From positions 186,001 to 250,000 of the forward strand of contig CAWBOY010000003.1 in NCBI GenBank assembly GCA_963790585.1: 64,000 nucleotides of DNA, written 5' to 3'. Shown in pieces: positions 19,659-28,077 of this stretch. The stretch comes from CAWBOY01 sp963790585 (GTDB taxonomy: Bacteria; Planctomycetota; Planctomycetia; Gemmatales; Gemmataceae). How positions within the stretch are numbered: the first letter of the stretch is position 1; every line of letters starts with the position of its first letter. Position numbers and translations under genes: made by a program. The notes under the pieces were generated by a model that was not told the origin of the DNA, did no database searches, and saw nothing but the letters and a program-made list of their open reading frames with translations.

Positions 19659-19761
19659 TTCCTAATCAAACTGTCAACACGAGTTGCGTCGGTGCCGAAG
19701 CGGTCTCCTTGTCGTCGTTCCGTTGAGAAGCGTTGACATCGCAGCACACTCTGTCTATTTA

Positions 19762-20127
19762 TTACTGATCGAATAGAATCAAAATTCTGTTCGGCTCCGA
19801 CAGATCATTTGCAAAAATTCTAATATTTGTTCTCTCGCCACTAACCGCCACTGAAAGAAGTTCCGCATTCGTCACCAAACAAATCGACAATTTCTTGCTC
19901 GGAGTGGAAATCTCGCCTTCGAATATCAATGCGTCGGTAGGTATAATTTCGTTGGTTTGGCCTAATTGGATTTCGGTCGGCCCATCATATGCCGACATAC
20001 AACCAACGGCGACGCACGACTCCGTAGTAGATACTAACCGATTATCCATTGTTTCGGGAACAATTCCGGAAGCATGGTCCATCACCAAAATAAGCGAGTT
20101 CGGCGGTGACGTAGAAATTGTTTTCAT
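19762..20127 (-). CDS. Hypothetical protein in the island
   Basis: 121-residue protein without a family I can name. It is largely beta-strand-like in pattern (VAVGCMSAYDGPTEIQLGQ, LSICLVTNAELLSVAVSGERTNIRIFAND) with no signal peptide or membrane segment. A frame start further upstream (20277) exists, but ATG 20127 is preferred: GAGG lies 9 bp ahead, and the upstream part overlaps the IS110-associated repeat. Position next to an Rhs remnant could suggest an immunity or cargo gene; that is speculation. Confidence 0.55.
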   Translation of the reverse strand: MKTISTSPPNSLILVMDHASGIVPETMDNRLVSTTESCVAVGCMSAYDGPTEIQLGQTNEIIPTDALIFEGEISTPSKKLSICLVTNAELLSVAVSGERTNIRIFANDLSEPNRILILFDQ

Positions 20128-20279
20128 GGTAGTAATCCTCGTACCCAGCGTGCGAGCGCCAACCCTTGCGTGCGAGAGCAGTTGACGCACTGCGGATAAA
20201 GCCGTTGCGAAAATCAAAGAGTGCCATATCCCAAAGAGATGCCCCGGAATGTACGGACGGAGTACGCCACCGTCCAAAA

Positions 20280-20496
20280 CGGCTTCACAAGAGAGTTGTG
20301 GAGTAGCTTACTCGGAGCCACGAGCCTGCCTCTCTCGTTGGTGTGATCACCTTGTCGCCATACTGGTATATCAGGGGAGCGACCCCATGGTGCCGTATCA
20401 GGCGTTGGTGATCCGAGAGAGCGCCATGCTTTGATAAGGGTTCGCCCCTTGGGGTCATTAGGCGTTCTCGGTTCGTGGACCTGGTTCAGCTGGGAT
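20280..20496 (-). ncRNA. Candidate IS110/IS1111 guide (bridge/seek) RNA region
   Basis: Non-coding region directly after the transposase stop. Compared with the inverted copy at 14176-14440 it is the same for long stretches (about 118 identical bases between the two variable patches), but differs at ten positions confined to 20298-20311 and 20433-20457. The second patch surrounds a small hairpin (AAGGG 20436-20440, CCCTT 20446-20450) with changes on both flanks, the pattern expected of a guide loop whose two arms pair with a target. Known IS110-family elements carry such an RNA in a non-coding flank, 3' of the gene in IS1111-type members. The RNA itself is inferred; exact ends unknown. Confidence 0.5.
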
Positions 20497-22059
20497 CTAC
20501 TCCCCTGACTCTTCCGATTCTATCACGCCGATCCCCAGGCGTGCCAACACGATCGGCAGGATGTCCCCGAGTGGTTGAGGACCACGCCGATGACCGTCTT
20601 GGATCCGTTGCAGTTCCTCGGCCAGCGGCTTGGCTTCGGCCGCATGTTCTCGTTTCGGTAGTTGGCCGACGGCCGCTTGCAGGTCACGTAGCACCTCGAC
20701 CATGCCGCTATCGTGGTCGCGGTGGAAGGCCGTCAGTTTGTCGAGGATGTAATGACGGCCTTGGATGCTTGGGTGGCGAAACACTTGTCGGCCAGCCACC
20801 ATCTGGAAGGCGATGCGACAGAACCGCAAGGCCACCTTGACGCGGGTGTGTCGTGGGTCTTTTCCCTGAGACCGCCATTGCGTTGCCAGTACCTGGAAGT
20901 GATGGTTACACACGATCAGGTTGTCGGCGATGCCAAGGATGGCGGCGCGGAGCGAGCGGTTACAATTACGCACTAGTGGGCCATTGGCTTTATCGACTTG
21001 GTCGCTCTGATAACGCGATGGCCGCAGGCCGGCCCGACCAGTGATGGCTTTGGCATTGGCGTAGTGTTCGATGGGTCCCATTTCACCCGCGAAGTCGGCG
21101 GCACTGACGACATTTATGCCTGGGAAGGACAGCAGCAGGATGTAGGGTGTGCGCACTAATCGAGCAGCGATGTCGCGCTCGAGAGCCCGTATTTCCTGGG
21201 ATTTTTGAATACGATCGTGATAGTAGGCCAAGGCAATGCGGCGGTGCAGGTCGGCGGCGACATCGCCGGGCGTGGCTTGATCGGCCCAGTCGAGGATGTT
21301 CTGTACGGTGCGTTGTTGGAAGCGAATGTTGGCTTGGCGAAGTGACTGACATAGGGCTGTCAGTCCTGCTTGACGCAGTAGCTCGGCAGTAGGAAAATGT
21401 TGGAGGAGATGCCAGGGGATGGGGCTATCCCAAAGATCATCAAAGCAGGCGGCAAAGCCCGGCAGGCAGGCATCGAGGTGGTCGCGGATTTGGCAGTTGA
21501 GGGCAGCGCCTTTGCGGACGAGGTCGCGGCGTTGACGGATGAGCAAGAGCAGTGAAGTCCAGGCTTCGTCCCGAGTGGCTTCGAGGAGGGCGCAGCCGGT
21601 GACGGTAGCGCGGTGAATCGCTGACAGGTCGGTGTCATCAGTCTTGTAGCCGGGATCGACGGGCTGACGATACTGCTTGGTGACGAAGGGATGGAGGATG
21701 CGTGTCTCAAAACCGGCGGAAGCAAAGGTGCGTTGCACGATGCGATGGTACCGACCGGTACGTTCGATGGCGACGAGCCCGTCAGCTATTTGGTTAGCGG
21801 CGAAGGCTGCGCGGACCTGTGCGACGGCCGCGGCGAGGTCGGGCCGAGCATGAGCCACGGTGGTGGACGGGATGAGGACGCGGCCATAGAAATCAGCGAC
21901 GAGAAATTTGGAACGAGCCTTGGCGCAGTCAAAGCAGACGATGCCGAAGTGCTCGGGCCCGACCTGCTGGACGCGAGGATGAAGAACGCCGCGCGGCTTA
22001 CCCAGGGAGGTCGTCGGACGTCGAGAAGAGGAGCGTTTGCGGGTGCGAGTAGTGGCCAT
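20497..22059 (-). CDS. IS110-family transposase (DEDD/Tnp_20)
   Basis: 520-residue RNA-guided recombinase-type transposase. The N-terminal RuvC-like domain shows GIVCFDCAKARSKFLVADF (Asp), LVAIERTGRYH (Glu) and YKTDDTDLSAIHRA (Asp/Asp). A helical middle part follows, then the Tnp_20 domain LLSFPGINVVSAADFAGEMG, with GLRPSRYQSDQVDKANG holding the expected catalytic Ser. ATG 22059 is preferred over a frame start at 22098 because GGAGG lies at 22068-22072. The protein is longer than average for the family (C-terminal extension from about residue 430, RHPSIQGRHYILDKL onward). The frame is intact. Confidence 0.93.
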   Translation of the reverse strand: MATTRTRKRSSSRRPTTSLGKPRGVLHPRVQQVGPEHFGIVCFDCAKARSKFLVADFYGRVLIPSTTVAHARPDLAAAVAQVRAAFAANQIADGLVAIERTGRYHRIVQRTFASAGFETRILHPFVTKQYRQPVDPGYKTDDTDLSAIHRATVTGCALLEATRDEAWTSLLLLIRQRRDLVRKGAALNCQIRDHLDACLPGFAACFDDLWDSPIPWHLLQHFPTAELLRQAGLTALCQSLRQANIRFQQRTVQNILDWADQATPGDVAADLHRRIALAYYHDRIQKSQEIRALERDIAARLVRTPYILLLSFPGINVVSAADFAGEMGPIEHYANAKAITGRAGLRPSRYQSDQVDKANGPLVRNCNRSLRAAILGIADNLIVCNHHFQVLATQWRSQGKDPRHTRVKVALRFCRIAFQMVAGRQVFRHPSIQGRHYILDKLTAFHRDHDSGMVEVLRDLQAAVGQLPKREHAAEAKPLAEELQRIQDGHRRGPQPLGDILPIVLARLGIGVIESEESGE

Positions 22060-22181
22060 GAGACCTGCCTCCGATAAAAGAGAGAGGGCTCGTCTCATTG
22101 TGGCAGATGGCTCGCTGGAAGGGATCTTTATTGATTAAAACCCACATACCAGGGGTCAGGTTTCCCGACACCTTTTCCGCT

Positions 22182-22911
22182 TTAGCCGATGCCGAGAAGC
22201 TGGCAGGTGTCTTCGTAACTACCTTCGAGATCAAGCGTCACTGCTTGTTCCGGCGTGTACCATAGTTGCAGCGCGGGAAGAGCTTGACCCAGTAGTACGC
22301 GATAAGCCCAAGCGTCGAAGCGGTTGCGATGATTATTTGATCGCGTTCGACAACTCACCGCGTAAAGCGACGGCGGGTCCACGCCGAATGTCGAATCGGC
22401 TAAACCTAGCTCGCTAAGCAATTCCACATACAAGTTTCCACCTCGATCCGTGACAACGTCTACGATGGCCACACTTATTTTCCGTTGAAGCAATGCGGAA
22501 CATTTCGCTACGAAGGCCAGACGGTGTTCTGCTCGGTCCTTGTTCCCCGGGCTGACAAACTCCACGGCCGCCACCAATGTTTTTTCACGCTGTACATCGT
22601 AGATCAAGACTTCATACTCGTGTTGATCGACTATATCAATGTCCGCTGATACCGTAGGCTCCGCGATGGTCTGGGCCATGGTCGCCGCGCCACCGTTTGT
22701 GCTGTTGACGGCAGGCGGTGGGCTTGATTGCTCGAAGGCGCCGATGTCCAGTTCAAAGTATTGGCCCATCCGCGCCCGTGGTTCAGCAATATATCCCGGA
22801 GGGAGCAACTGGCGAACTCGCCCGACCAACATGCCGGGCCAGGTGCCATGAAATCCTTCCCAGCCGAAAGGTGCGCGAGATCGGTGGATGAAAGTGATTG
22901 CGTAACGGCAT
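22182..22911 (-). CDS. DUF4058 protein (frameshifted near the N-terminus)
   Basis: DUF4058 proteins are frequent in Planctomycetes and cyanobacteria; their function is unknown and they resemble restriction-like nucleases in some parts. ATG 22911 follows GGAGG at 22919-22923 and reads MPLRNHFHPPISRTFR, the expected family start. The frame then shifts near 22863-22870 to GWEGFHGTWPGMLVGRVRQLLPPGYIAEPRARMG and runs to 22182. Other family marks are EVLIYDVQREKTLVAAVEFVSPGNKD and VDVVTDRGGNLYVELL. One indel explains the break. The gene lies just beyond the IS110 element and ends 26 bp from it. Confidence 0.75.
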
Positions 22912-22947
22912 TGGCAGTCCTCCACACCGGTTATTTTATCACGTCGA

Positions 22948-23024
22948 AGGGAAAAGAGTGCCATACCTCAATGAGATGCCCCGAAAAAAACGGACGGAGT
23001 ACGCCACCGTCCGTTTTTTTTCGG
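22948..23024 (+). repeat. Repeat related to the IS110 flank, ending in a strong hairpin
   Basis: Shares ~55 bp with 20214-20270 and with the inverse of 14405-14461 (GAGTGCCATAC ... GAGATGCCCCG ... CGGACGGAGTACGCCACC). Here the block ends in a near-perfect hairpin: seven A plus CGGACGG (22984-22997), a 9-nt loop, then CCGTCCG plus eight T (23007-23021). It looks like a bidirectional terminator but lies between two divergent genes, so it may instead be a target or remnant of IS110-family insertion. Confidence 0.65.
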
Positions 23025-23113
23025 ACGATTTCGCCAGCCTTTGCGGACAGGTGGGTGAAGGGGGTGTGACATTCACTCCGATCTGAAAAAGAACTCCTTT
23101 CCTGGAGAAAATC

Positions 23114-23776
23114 ATGTTTACCATGCTCGCCAACCTGTTCCGCACGCAGCCGTCAGAATCGACCAGCGTCCCCCGCCGTGCCTCGCTGGCGCTTGAGCGT
23201 CTGGAAGCGCGGGAAGTGATGTCCGCGAACCCCGTTTACGCCGTCAATATCGCGCACAACGCCTTCGTAACGTTTGAGGCTAACACGCTGGTCGATTTCC
23301 GCCCGGACCGCAGCGCCAGCGGCGGGGTTTTGGCGAACGACTCCGCGTTATGGATCGACACCGGGCACCACTACTTCGAGACCTTCAAGGCCGGCACGTG
23401 GACCAATTTCCGCGTCGACGGCAGCGTTGCTTCCGGCTACATGGCCCGAAACGAATGGGATTGGATCAGCACCAACCATAGCTTCTGGGCCACCTTCGAG
23501 AAGGGCACGTTGGTCGATTTCAACAACGACGGCAGCGCTGAATATGGCACGTTGGCGAACAACATGTCGGACTACTACAACACCGGCCACAACTACGCGA
23601 CGACTTTCAAGGCCGGTACTCAGGTGAATTTCTGGCAAGACGGTAGCGTTGCCCATGGAACGATTGTGAACCCCTTGTGGGACTGGACCACCACGAACCA
23701 CTCCCAGGGCAGGTCCTTCTCGCCCGGCACAACGATCGATTTCCAGCCCGACGGCAGCGCCTGGAACTGGCAGTGA
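23114..23776 (+). CDS. LEPR-XLL-type protein with five ~35-residue repeats
   Basis: 220-residue protein, probably exported. The N-terminus carries LALERLEAREVMSA, the LEPR-XLL-type motif found at the start of many large planctomycete surface proteins. The rest is five consecutive repeats of the pattern H-x4-TF-x-A/K-GT-x2-D/N-F-x3-DGS-A-x-G, with positions such as HNAFVTFEANTLVDFRPDRS, HHYFETFKAGTWTNFRVDGS and HSQGRSFSPGTTIDFQPDGS. Only the repeats lie beyond the leader, so the protein is unusually small for a LEPR-XLL protein. ATG 23114 follows GGAG at 23103-23106. Role unknown; a cell-surface or binding function is inference. Confidence 0.72.
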   Translation: MFTMLANLFRTQPSESTSVPRRASLALERLEAREVMSANPVYAVNIAHNAFVTFEANTLVDFRPDRSASGGVLANDSALWIDTGHHYFETFKAGTWTNFRVDGSVASGYMARNEWDWISTNHSFWATFEKGTLVDFNNDGSAEYGTLANNMSDYYNTGHNYATTFKAGTQVNFWQDGSVAHGTIVNPLWDWTTTNHSQGRSFSPGTTIDFQPDGSAWNWQ

Positions 23777-23799
23777 ACGCATCCCTTGGGGAAAGTCAA

Positions 23800-23848
23800 A
23801 GGACGCGGCTCGTTTCATCTGCCGTCAAAGCAAGTCGAGCTGCGTCCT
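23800..23848 (+). terminator. Hairpin after the LEPR-XLL gene
   Basis: Thirteen-base arms (23800-23812, AGGACGCGGCTCG, and 23836-23848) with one mismatch and a 23-base loop lie 24 bp after the stop; the right arm is followed by CTTTCG. It sits between two converging genes and is likely a terminator. Confidence 0.5.
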
Positions 23849-23873
23849 CTTTCGTCTCTCTCGCTCCGCAATC

Positions 23874-24332
23874 TCAAATGTATAGCTTATACATTTCCCA
23901 TTTCGGCTCAGGCCGAATAAAAAACTCGACCGAACGTGTCTCTATCTGTGGCCTGAGGTTGTCCTCCCACTGGCGAATGGCGCGGTCAGGGTCCGAACTA
24001 TAGAAGTAAAGCTGGCGCACACCGCCATGAGTGAGGATCAGCGCGAGTATGGCTGTTTGCTCGCTCTCCAAATGGTCTTTGATCCTCTCTTCGAGTTCAT
24101 CCACCTCGGTCAGGTCTTCCTTCGAGGAGGGCAACCCATTCTCGTTGGCACTATTGAAGCCGATGACGACGAGAATTTCGTGTCCGAAATCGGGGTGGCC
24201 AGCTGATTTCTTCAGGCCGGCGTCCAGGCGCATGAAAGCCGGCAAGCCCTCGATTTCGCCCTTCATGTTGACCCAATCGGATCGATTCGGGTCAAAGGAG
24301 ATAGGAGCGGGCTTTCTAGAAAATGGCCACAT
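23874..24332 (-). CDS. DUF695-family protein
   Basis: 152-residue cytoplasmic protein. The pattern FMRLDAGLKKSAGHPDFGHEILVVIGFNSANENGLPS, then ELEERIKDHLESEQTAILALILTHGGVRQLYFYSSDPD and a C-terminal EPKWEMYKLYI matches the DUF695 fold, whose function is unknown. ATG 24332 (MWPFSRKPAPISF) was chosen because GAGG lies 8 bp upstream; the frame stays open to 24527, but that part is Arg-rich and looks like an out-of-gene extension. Confidence 0.72.
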   Translation of the reverse strand: MWPFSRKPAPISFDPNRSDWVNMKGEIEGLPAFMRLDAGLKKSAGHPDFGHEILVVIGFNSANENGLPSSKEDLTEVDELEERIKDHLESEQTAILALILTHGGVRQLYFYSSDPDRAIRQWEDNLRPQIETRSVEFFIRPEPKWEMYKLYI

Positions 24333-24563
24333 AAGGGACCTCGAATGATTCGATTTGGCGCACCTTCGCGGTTTAGCCGCCATACCGCCCGCTCGTTTAA
24401 GGGCGTTGAATGGAAAGAGGAAGCAGCGCCTTCTAAGAGATCGCCAGTGCCTCCGATGTCGGCCTCTCCTTCCTCGGGCGGCCCAATGGACGCAGGTGAG
24501 GTTAGAATGCGACCGTTGTCCGGTCAAGAAAAATCCAGCTGCGTCCTCTACGTGCGCCCGTCC

Positions 24564-24995
24564 TCAAGTCCATGCCAACACGATAACGCCCGCGATGACC
24601 AGCCCGCCGCCCAGGATCAATTTCCACGTCAACGCTTCATTCAAAAATAGACACGCGAGGAAGATCACGAAGGCGACGCTCAGTTTGTCGATCGGGGCGA
24701 CGTAAGAGGCCGGTGCCATTTGAAGGGCGCGGTTGTAACAGAGCCAGGATAGAGCGGTGGCGACGCCGGATAAAACAAGAAAGAGCGCGCCGCGGCGCGA
24801 CAGTTGGTCGATCGGCTTCCATTCGCCGCGCCAGGTTATGATCAGCGCCGCGGCCAGGAGCACCACGATTGTTCGCAAAAACGTGGCGAGGTTTGAATTG
24901 ATCGTCGTCACGCCGAGCTTGATGAGGATGGCGGTCAAGCCCGCGAAAAAGGCGGAGCCGAGCGCGAACCATTGCCAACCTTGTTTCGCGTCCAT
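24564..24995 (-). CDS. EamA-type small membrane transporter
   Basis: 143-residue inner-membrane protein with about five helices and one EamA (DMT) unit: LGSAFFAGLTAILIKLGV, LATFLRTIVVLLAAALI, LVLSGVATALSWLCYNRAL and LILGGGLVIAGVIVLAW. Proteins of this length probably pair to make a full ten-helix transporter; the substrate is not evident. Its ATG follows the stop of the glycosyltransferase gene with no intervening base (TAA then ATG), so the two are translationally coupled and may act together. Confidence 0.8.
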   Translation of the reverse strand: MDAKQGWQWFALGSAFFAGLTAILIKLGVTTINSNLATFLRTIVVLLAAALIITWRGEWKPIDQLSRRGALFLVLSGVATALSWLCYNRALQMAPASYVAPIDKLSVAFVIFLACLFLNEALTWKLILGGGLVIAGVIVLAWT

Positions 24996-26330
24996 TTATG
25001 CCGCTCGCTTTTCGACCTGTGGGAGATCCATTTCCGCTCGCTGATCTTTCGTTGTCAGTAACATTGCCGCGAGCCCGGCTAAGAGGATGGCGTAGATCGC
25101 CACATACGACCCGTAAAGCTGGACCATCTTGCCGAGGGCATGAGGCGCGGCGGCGTCCTTGCTCCCGAATCCCGTGTCGGACAGAAACATCAGACTCAAC
25201 GATACTGCCAAAGAAGCAATGAGCCAACCTCGTCGGGCAAAGCTCCACGGCTGCGTCATCAGCAGATACGACAGGACCGCGAAAGGCAAGAGCAGCGTGA
25301 CGCAGTGATGTTTCCAGGTGCGCTCGCTGAAGAGCAGCATTCCCAAAAGGATAATGCTGAACTCCGCGCTCAACCGCCACCCCTGGCGCGGTTCGGTGCG
25401 CGTCCGGCAACAACAAACAATGACCAACGCGAACAGACCCAATGCTCCCTTAACGAGCCAGCGCGCTGATTCTGGACTCAGCGTGATGAAATTGTGATAT
25501 TCCAGAGGGACATAGGTCCCTGCTTTGTCATAGGTTGAAAACGCCGGGCTATGCGTCATGAGGCGTGCGATCAGCCCGGGCAGCGATTGATTGTTATGCT
25601 CGGGCGTCACCTTGCCCTCGATCACGAACGGGTAAACCATTTCTTTGTACCAGCTATACAGTTGTTGCTGGTTGTTGTCGTAACCCAGGACCAAAGACGG
25701 GATAAGGCCCGGCCAGAGAAATAGGCCGAGGCCGAGGACCACGCCGGCGAGCAGTTTCCAGGAGCGCTTCCAAAGAAAATATGGGACGAACAAAGCGGGC
25801 GTCACCTTGCATGAAATCGCCAGCGCCAGCGCGACTCCGGCCAAAAGATCGAGCTTCTGACGATAGGCCGTCAAGCAGGCCATGATGAGAAAGAGGATGA
25901 ACAGATTGACATTGCCATGCAGCAGGTCGCCGACGATGGGATGAAAGCTGAGTACCAAAGCCAGGACCTTGGCCCAGGATGGGAAGCGCCGTTCCGTCGT
26001 CTCGACCAGGCGAAAGACCCAGATAATGGTCAAGAACGTCATACCCGTTTTGGCGAAAAACCAGGCCAATGCGGGGAGCATGGTTCCGGGTAATTTGACG
26101 AAGGGCCAAAGAATCAGCGCCATGATCGGCGGGTTGGGGTAGTTGTATTTCTCGGCGAGATTCTCGCCGTTCTCCAGGCCGAGGATCTGTGGCTGCCAAC
26201 GGTTGAGCGCGGAGCGATCTTTGCTCACCTTATCGAGATAGACGCCGGTGACGATCAGGAGAACGACGATCAGGCTGCCATAAAGCCAGCGATCGCGCAT
26301 GTCGGCTGTGGGAGGAAAGGATGGATTCAT
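24996..26330 (-). CDS. GT87-family (DUF2029) membrane glycosyltransferase
   Basis: 444-residue polytopic protein of the GT-C fold, using a polyprenyl-phosphate sugar to transfer mannose or another hexose outside the membrane. Family marks are NYPNPPIMALILWPFVKLP near the N-terminus (the loop with the catalytic Asp/Glu area), SFHPIVGDLLHGNVNLFILFLI, ALAISCKVTPALFVPYFLWKR, and the NNQSLPGLIARL motif near residue 245. About ten membrane segments are visible. ATG 26330 follows AAGGAAG. The product is probably a cell-envelope glycolipid or glycan; no other glycan genes are adjacent. Confidence 0.85.
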   Translation of the reverse strand: MNPSFPPTADMRDRWLYGSLIVVLLIVTGVYLDKVSKDRSALNRWQPQILGLENGENLAEKYNYPNPPIMALILWPFVKLPGTMLPALAWFFAKTGMTFLTIIWVFRLVETTERRFPSWAKVLALVLSFHPIVGDLLHGNVNLFILFLIMACLTAYRQKLDLLAGVALALAISCKVTPALFVPYFLWKRSWKLLAGVVLGLGLFLWPGLIPSLVLGYDNNQQQLYSWYKEMVYPFVIEGKVTPEHNNQSLPGLIARLMTHSPAFSTYDKAGTYVPLEYHNFITLSPESARWLVKGALGLFALVIVCCCRTRTEPRQGWRLSAEFSIILLGMLLFSERTWKHHCVTLLLPFAVLSYLLMTQPWSFARRGWLIASLAVSLSLMFLSDTGFGSKDAAAPHALGKMVQLYGSYVAIYAILLAGLAAMLLTTKDQRAEMDLPQVEKRAA

Positions 26331-26515
26331 GACGGCTTCCTTGCGTCGAGGTCGGACTATCCTGCCCGGTTTGCCGCGCCACTTTACCAGTGTTTCCAGC
26401 GCGGCGGCAAGGTGAGTCGCTGGTCTTGTGAGATCGAGCCGGAGTCGCTATTGTCCGCACCCTCGATTCCAAATGACCTGACCAGTGCCGGATACTCTCG
26501 CTTGGGAGCGGATTC

Positions 26516-27031
26516 ATGGCTCGGAACCGAAGTAGCAGCAGTGCCTTTCAGACTGGCCCGACTCATTTGAGCATGACCGGTGTTGAATCCGAGACGATGC
26601 GGGAGGGCTCGGCGCAGCGATCGTCAACACCGACGAATAACCAGGTGGATGGCGTATCGACGTTCTGGCGCATCTTCGGCGGAACCATTCTGAGCATCTG
26701 CGCGCTCGTCGCCATGACGATCTATCAGCAATTCGCGGCGTCGCTGGTCGAGCTTCGGGCGGGCTTGCAACGGCTCAACGAACAGAACGTGGAAATGGTG
26801 AAAAAAGGGGACCTGGACAACCGGACCACCCCCATTTGGGCCGCCCTCAAGGACGTCACGATGACGCTCCCGGAACTCAAAACCAAGACGATGTTGCTGG
26901 CAACGCAATTTCAGCAAGCGGAGCAGGAGCGAAAAGAGTTATATAAGGAGTTGCACAATCTGCGCGAGCGCCTGGCGGTATTTGAGAGCCGCCAGCCCAC
27001 GACGCCGACGAAGTCGCCTGGCGGGGATTGA
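26516..27031 (+). CDS. Single-pass membrane protein with coiled coil
   Basis: 171-residue protein, no family recognised. Residues 1 to ~48 are polar and Ser/Thr-rich, then one membrane helix (about 49-72, TFWRIFGGTILSICALVAMTIY) and a C-terminal heptad-like region rich in Glu, Gln and Lys (about 75-155, QFQQAEQERKELYKELHNLRERL) that should form a coiled coil. ATG 26516 follows GGAG. Neighbours do not suggest a job. It could be a scaffold or sensor-associated protein. Confidence 0.65.
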   Translation: MARNRSSSSAFQTGPTHLSMTGVESETMREGSAQRSSTPTNNQVDGVSTFWRIFGGTILSICALVAMTIYQQFAASLVELRAGLQRLNEQNVEMVKKGDLDNRTTPIWAALKDVTMTLPELKTKTMLLATQFQQAEQERKELYKELHNLRERLAVFESRQPTTPTKSPGGD

Positions 27032-27048
27032 AAGGCTGTCTCAATAAA

Positions 27049-27167
27049 GTTGTGGCGGCACGTTTCCAACGTGCCGATGTCTCGTCTTTTTCGTGATTTG
27101 GCCAGTTTTCAACGCGCCCGCATCTGGCACTTGTCGCTTCCGGCACGTTAGAAACGTGCCGCCACAA
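27049..27167 (+). repeat. 119-bp double-palindrome intergenic element
   Basis: Two inverted 27-bp arms (27049-27075 and 27141-27167, TTGTGGCGGCACG...) differ at two positions. Each arm is itself palindromic (GGCACGTT/AACGTGCC), so the element can fold either as one long hairpin or as two short ones. It lies between the coiled-coil gene and ispD. The same architecture recurs at 27972-28052. Confidence 0.82.
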
Positions 27168-27226
27168 CCTTTATGGAACAATCCCTGAATCGCTCGCTCC
27201 AGAGCAGCATCAGTTTGGGAAGCACC

Positions 27227-27942
27227 ATGCCTCGATTCGCCGTCATAATACCGGCCGCCGGACGATCCACGCGCTTCGGCGGCGCGGCGAAAAAGCCTTT
27301 TATAGAGCTGGCGGGCGCGCCGATTTGGCTTCATTCGGTCCGTCGTTTTCGCGCACGGCCTGATGTGGGCCAGATCATTCTGGTACTTGCCGCCGAGGAC
27401 CAGGAGGATTTTCGCGGCTCCCACTGCGCGGAGATCGACCAATATCACCTAACCCTCGCATCGGGCGGAGCGGAGCGCTTCGAGTCGGTGGCCAACGCTC
27501 TCTCTTTGCTGAGTGCCGACGCCGAGTTCGTCGCCGTTCACGATGCGGCGCGACCCTGTGTCAGTTCCAATCTCATTGACGACGTTTTCGCGCGCCGACG
27601 CTCACGGGGGCCGCGATTTTAGCTGTGCCGGTCGCCGACACTTTGAAACGAGGCGATGAGGCCGGGGTGATTTGCGAAACGGTACCGCGTGCTGGTCTCT
27701 GGCAAGCCCAGACGCCGCAAGTTTTCCGGCGCGATTGGCTCGTTGCGGCTTATGCCGAGCGCTCACGGCTGGACGTCTCGATCACGGACGACGCTCAACT
27801 CATGGAGGCTGCGGGGCATCCTGTCTATCTGGTGGCAGGCTCCGCCGCGAATCGCAAGATCACCACTCGGGACGATTTACTTCTCGCGGAGGCATTCCTG
27901 ACAGTTACCCGGGAGTCCTCGTTGACGGTTACAGGATCGTAG
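27227..27942 (+). CDS. ispD: 2-C-methyl-D-erythritol 4-phosphate cytidylyltransferase (frameshifted)
   Basis: Makes CDP-methylerythritol from MEP and CTP in the non-mevalonate isoprenoid pathway. The first frame shows the nucleotide-binding loop VIIPAAGRSTRFGGAAKKPFIEL, the ribose/base region LASGGAERFESVANAL and VAVHDAARPCV. The second shows VPVADTLKR (the conserved PVxDTxK lysine), WQAQTPQVFR and VSITDDAQLME. They meet in the GGGGG run at 27606-27610, where one missing G would give RGAAILAVPVADT. The pathway is normally indispensable in Planctomycetes, so an assembly error is likely. ATG 27227 is used rather than the frame start at 27173. UppS at 54.3 kb uses the pathway's product. Confidence 0.9.
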
Positions 27943-27971
27943 TCCTCCATGCGAATCCCAAGTGGTGAGTG

Positions 27972-28052
27972 GTGGCCGGGGTCGGCGTACCGACCCCGGT
28001 TTGGCTTAGGCCGCCTCAGAGAACCGGGGTCGGAGTACCGACCCCGGCCACG
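27972..28052 (+). repeat. 81-bp double-palindrome intergenic element
   Basis: Two inverted ~30-bp arms (27972-28001 and 28022-28052), each containing the palindrome CCGGGGTCGG-N-GTACCGACCCCGG, around a 20-bp spacer. It sits between ispD and the DCC-protein gene. The build matches 27049-27167 although the sequence is different, so both belong to one structural class of paired palindromes. Confidence 0.82.
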
Positions 28053-28077
28053 ACCCCCGACCAAAGCTTAGCACTTT

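Larger units (their letters stand above)
20214..22155 (-). mobile_element. IS110-family (IS1111-like) insertion sequence
   Basis: Intact DEDD-type transposase with ~95 bp of 5' leader and a long (~270 bp) 3' non-coding region, the layout of the IS1111 subgroup. The outer limit on the 5' side is set by a 70-bp block (22086-22155) that recurs alone at 39939-40008 and ends at AGGGG in both places. The limit on the 3' side is less certain: a ~55-bp block there (about 20214-20270) is shared with 22948-23012, which has no transposase, so it may be target DNA rather than element. No target duplication is expected for this family. Confidence 0.8.
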
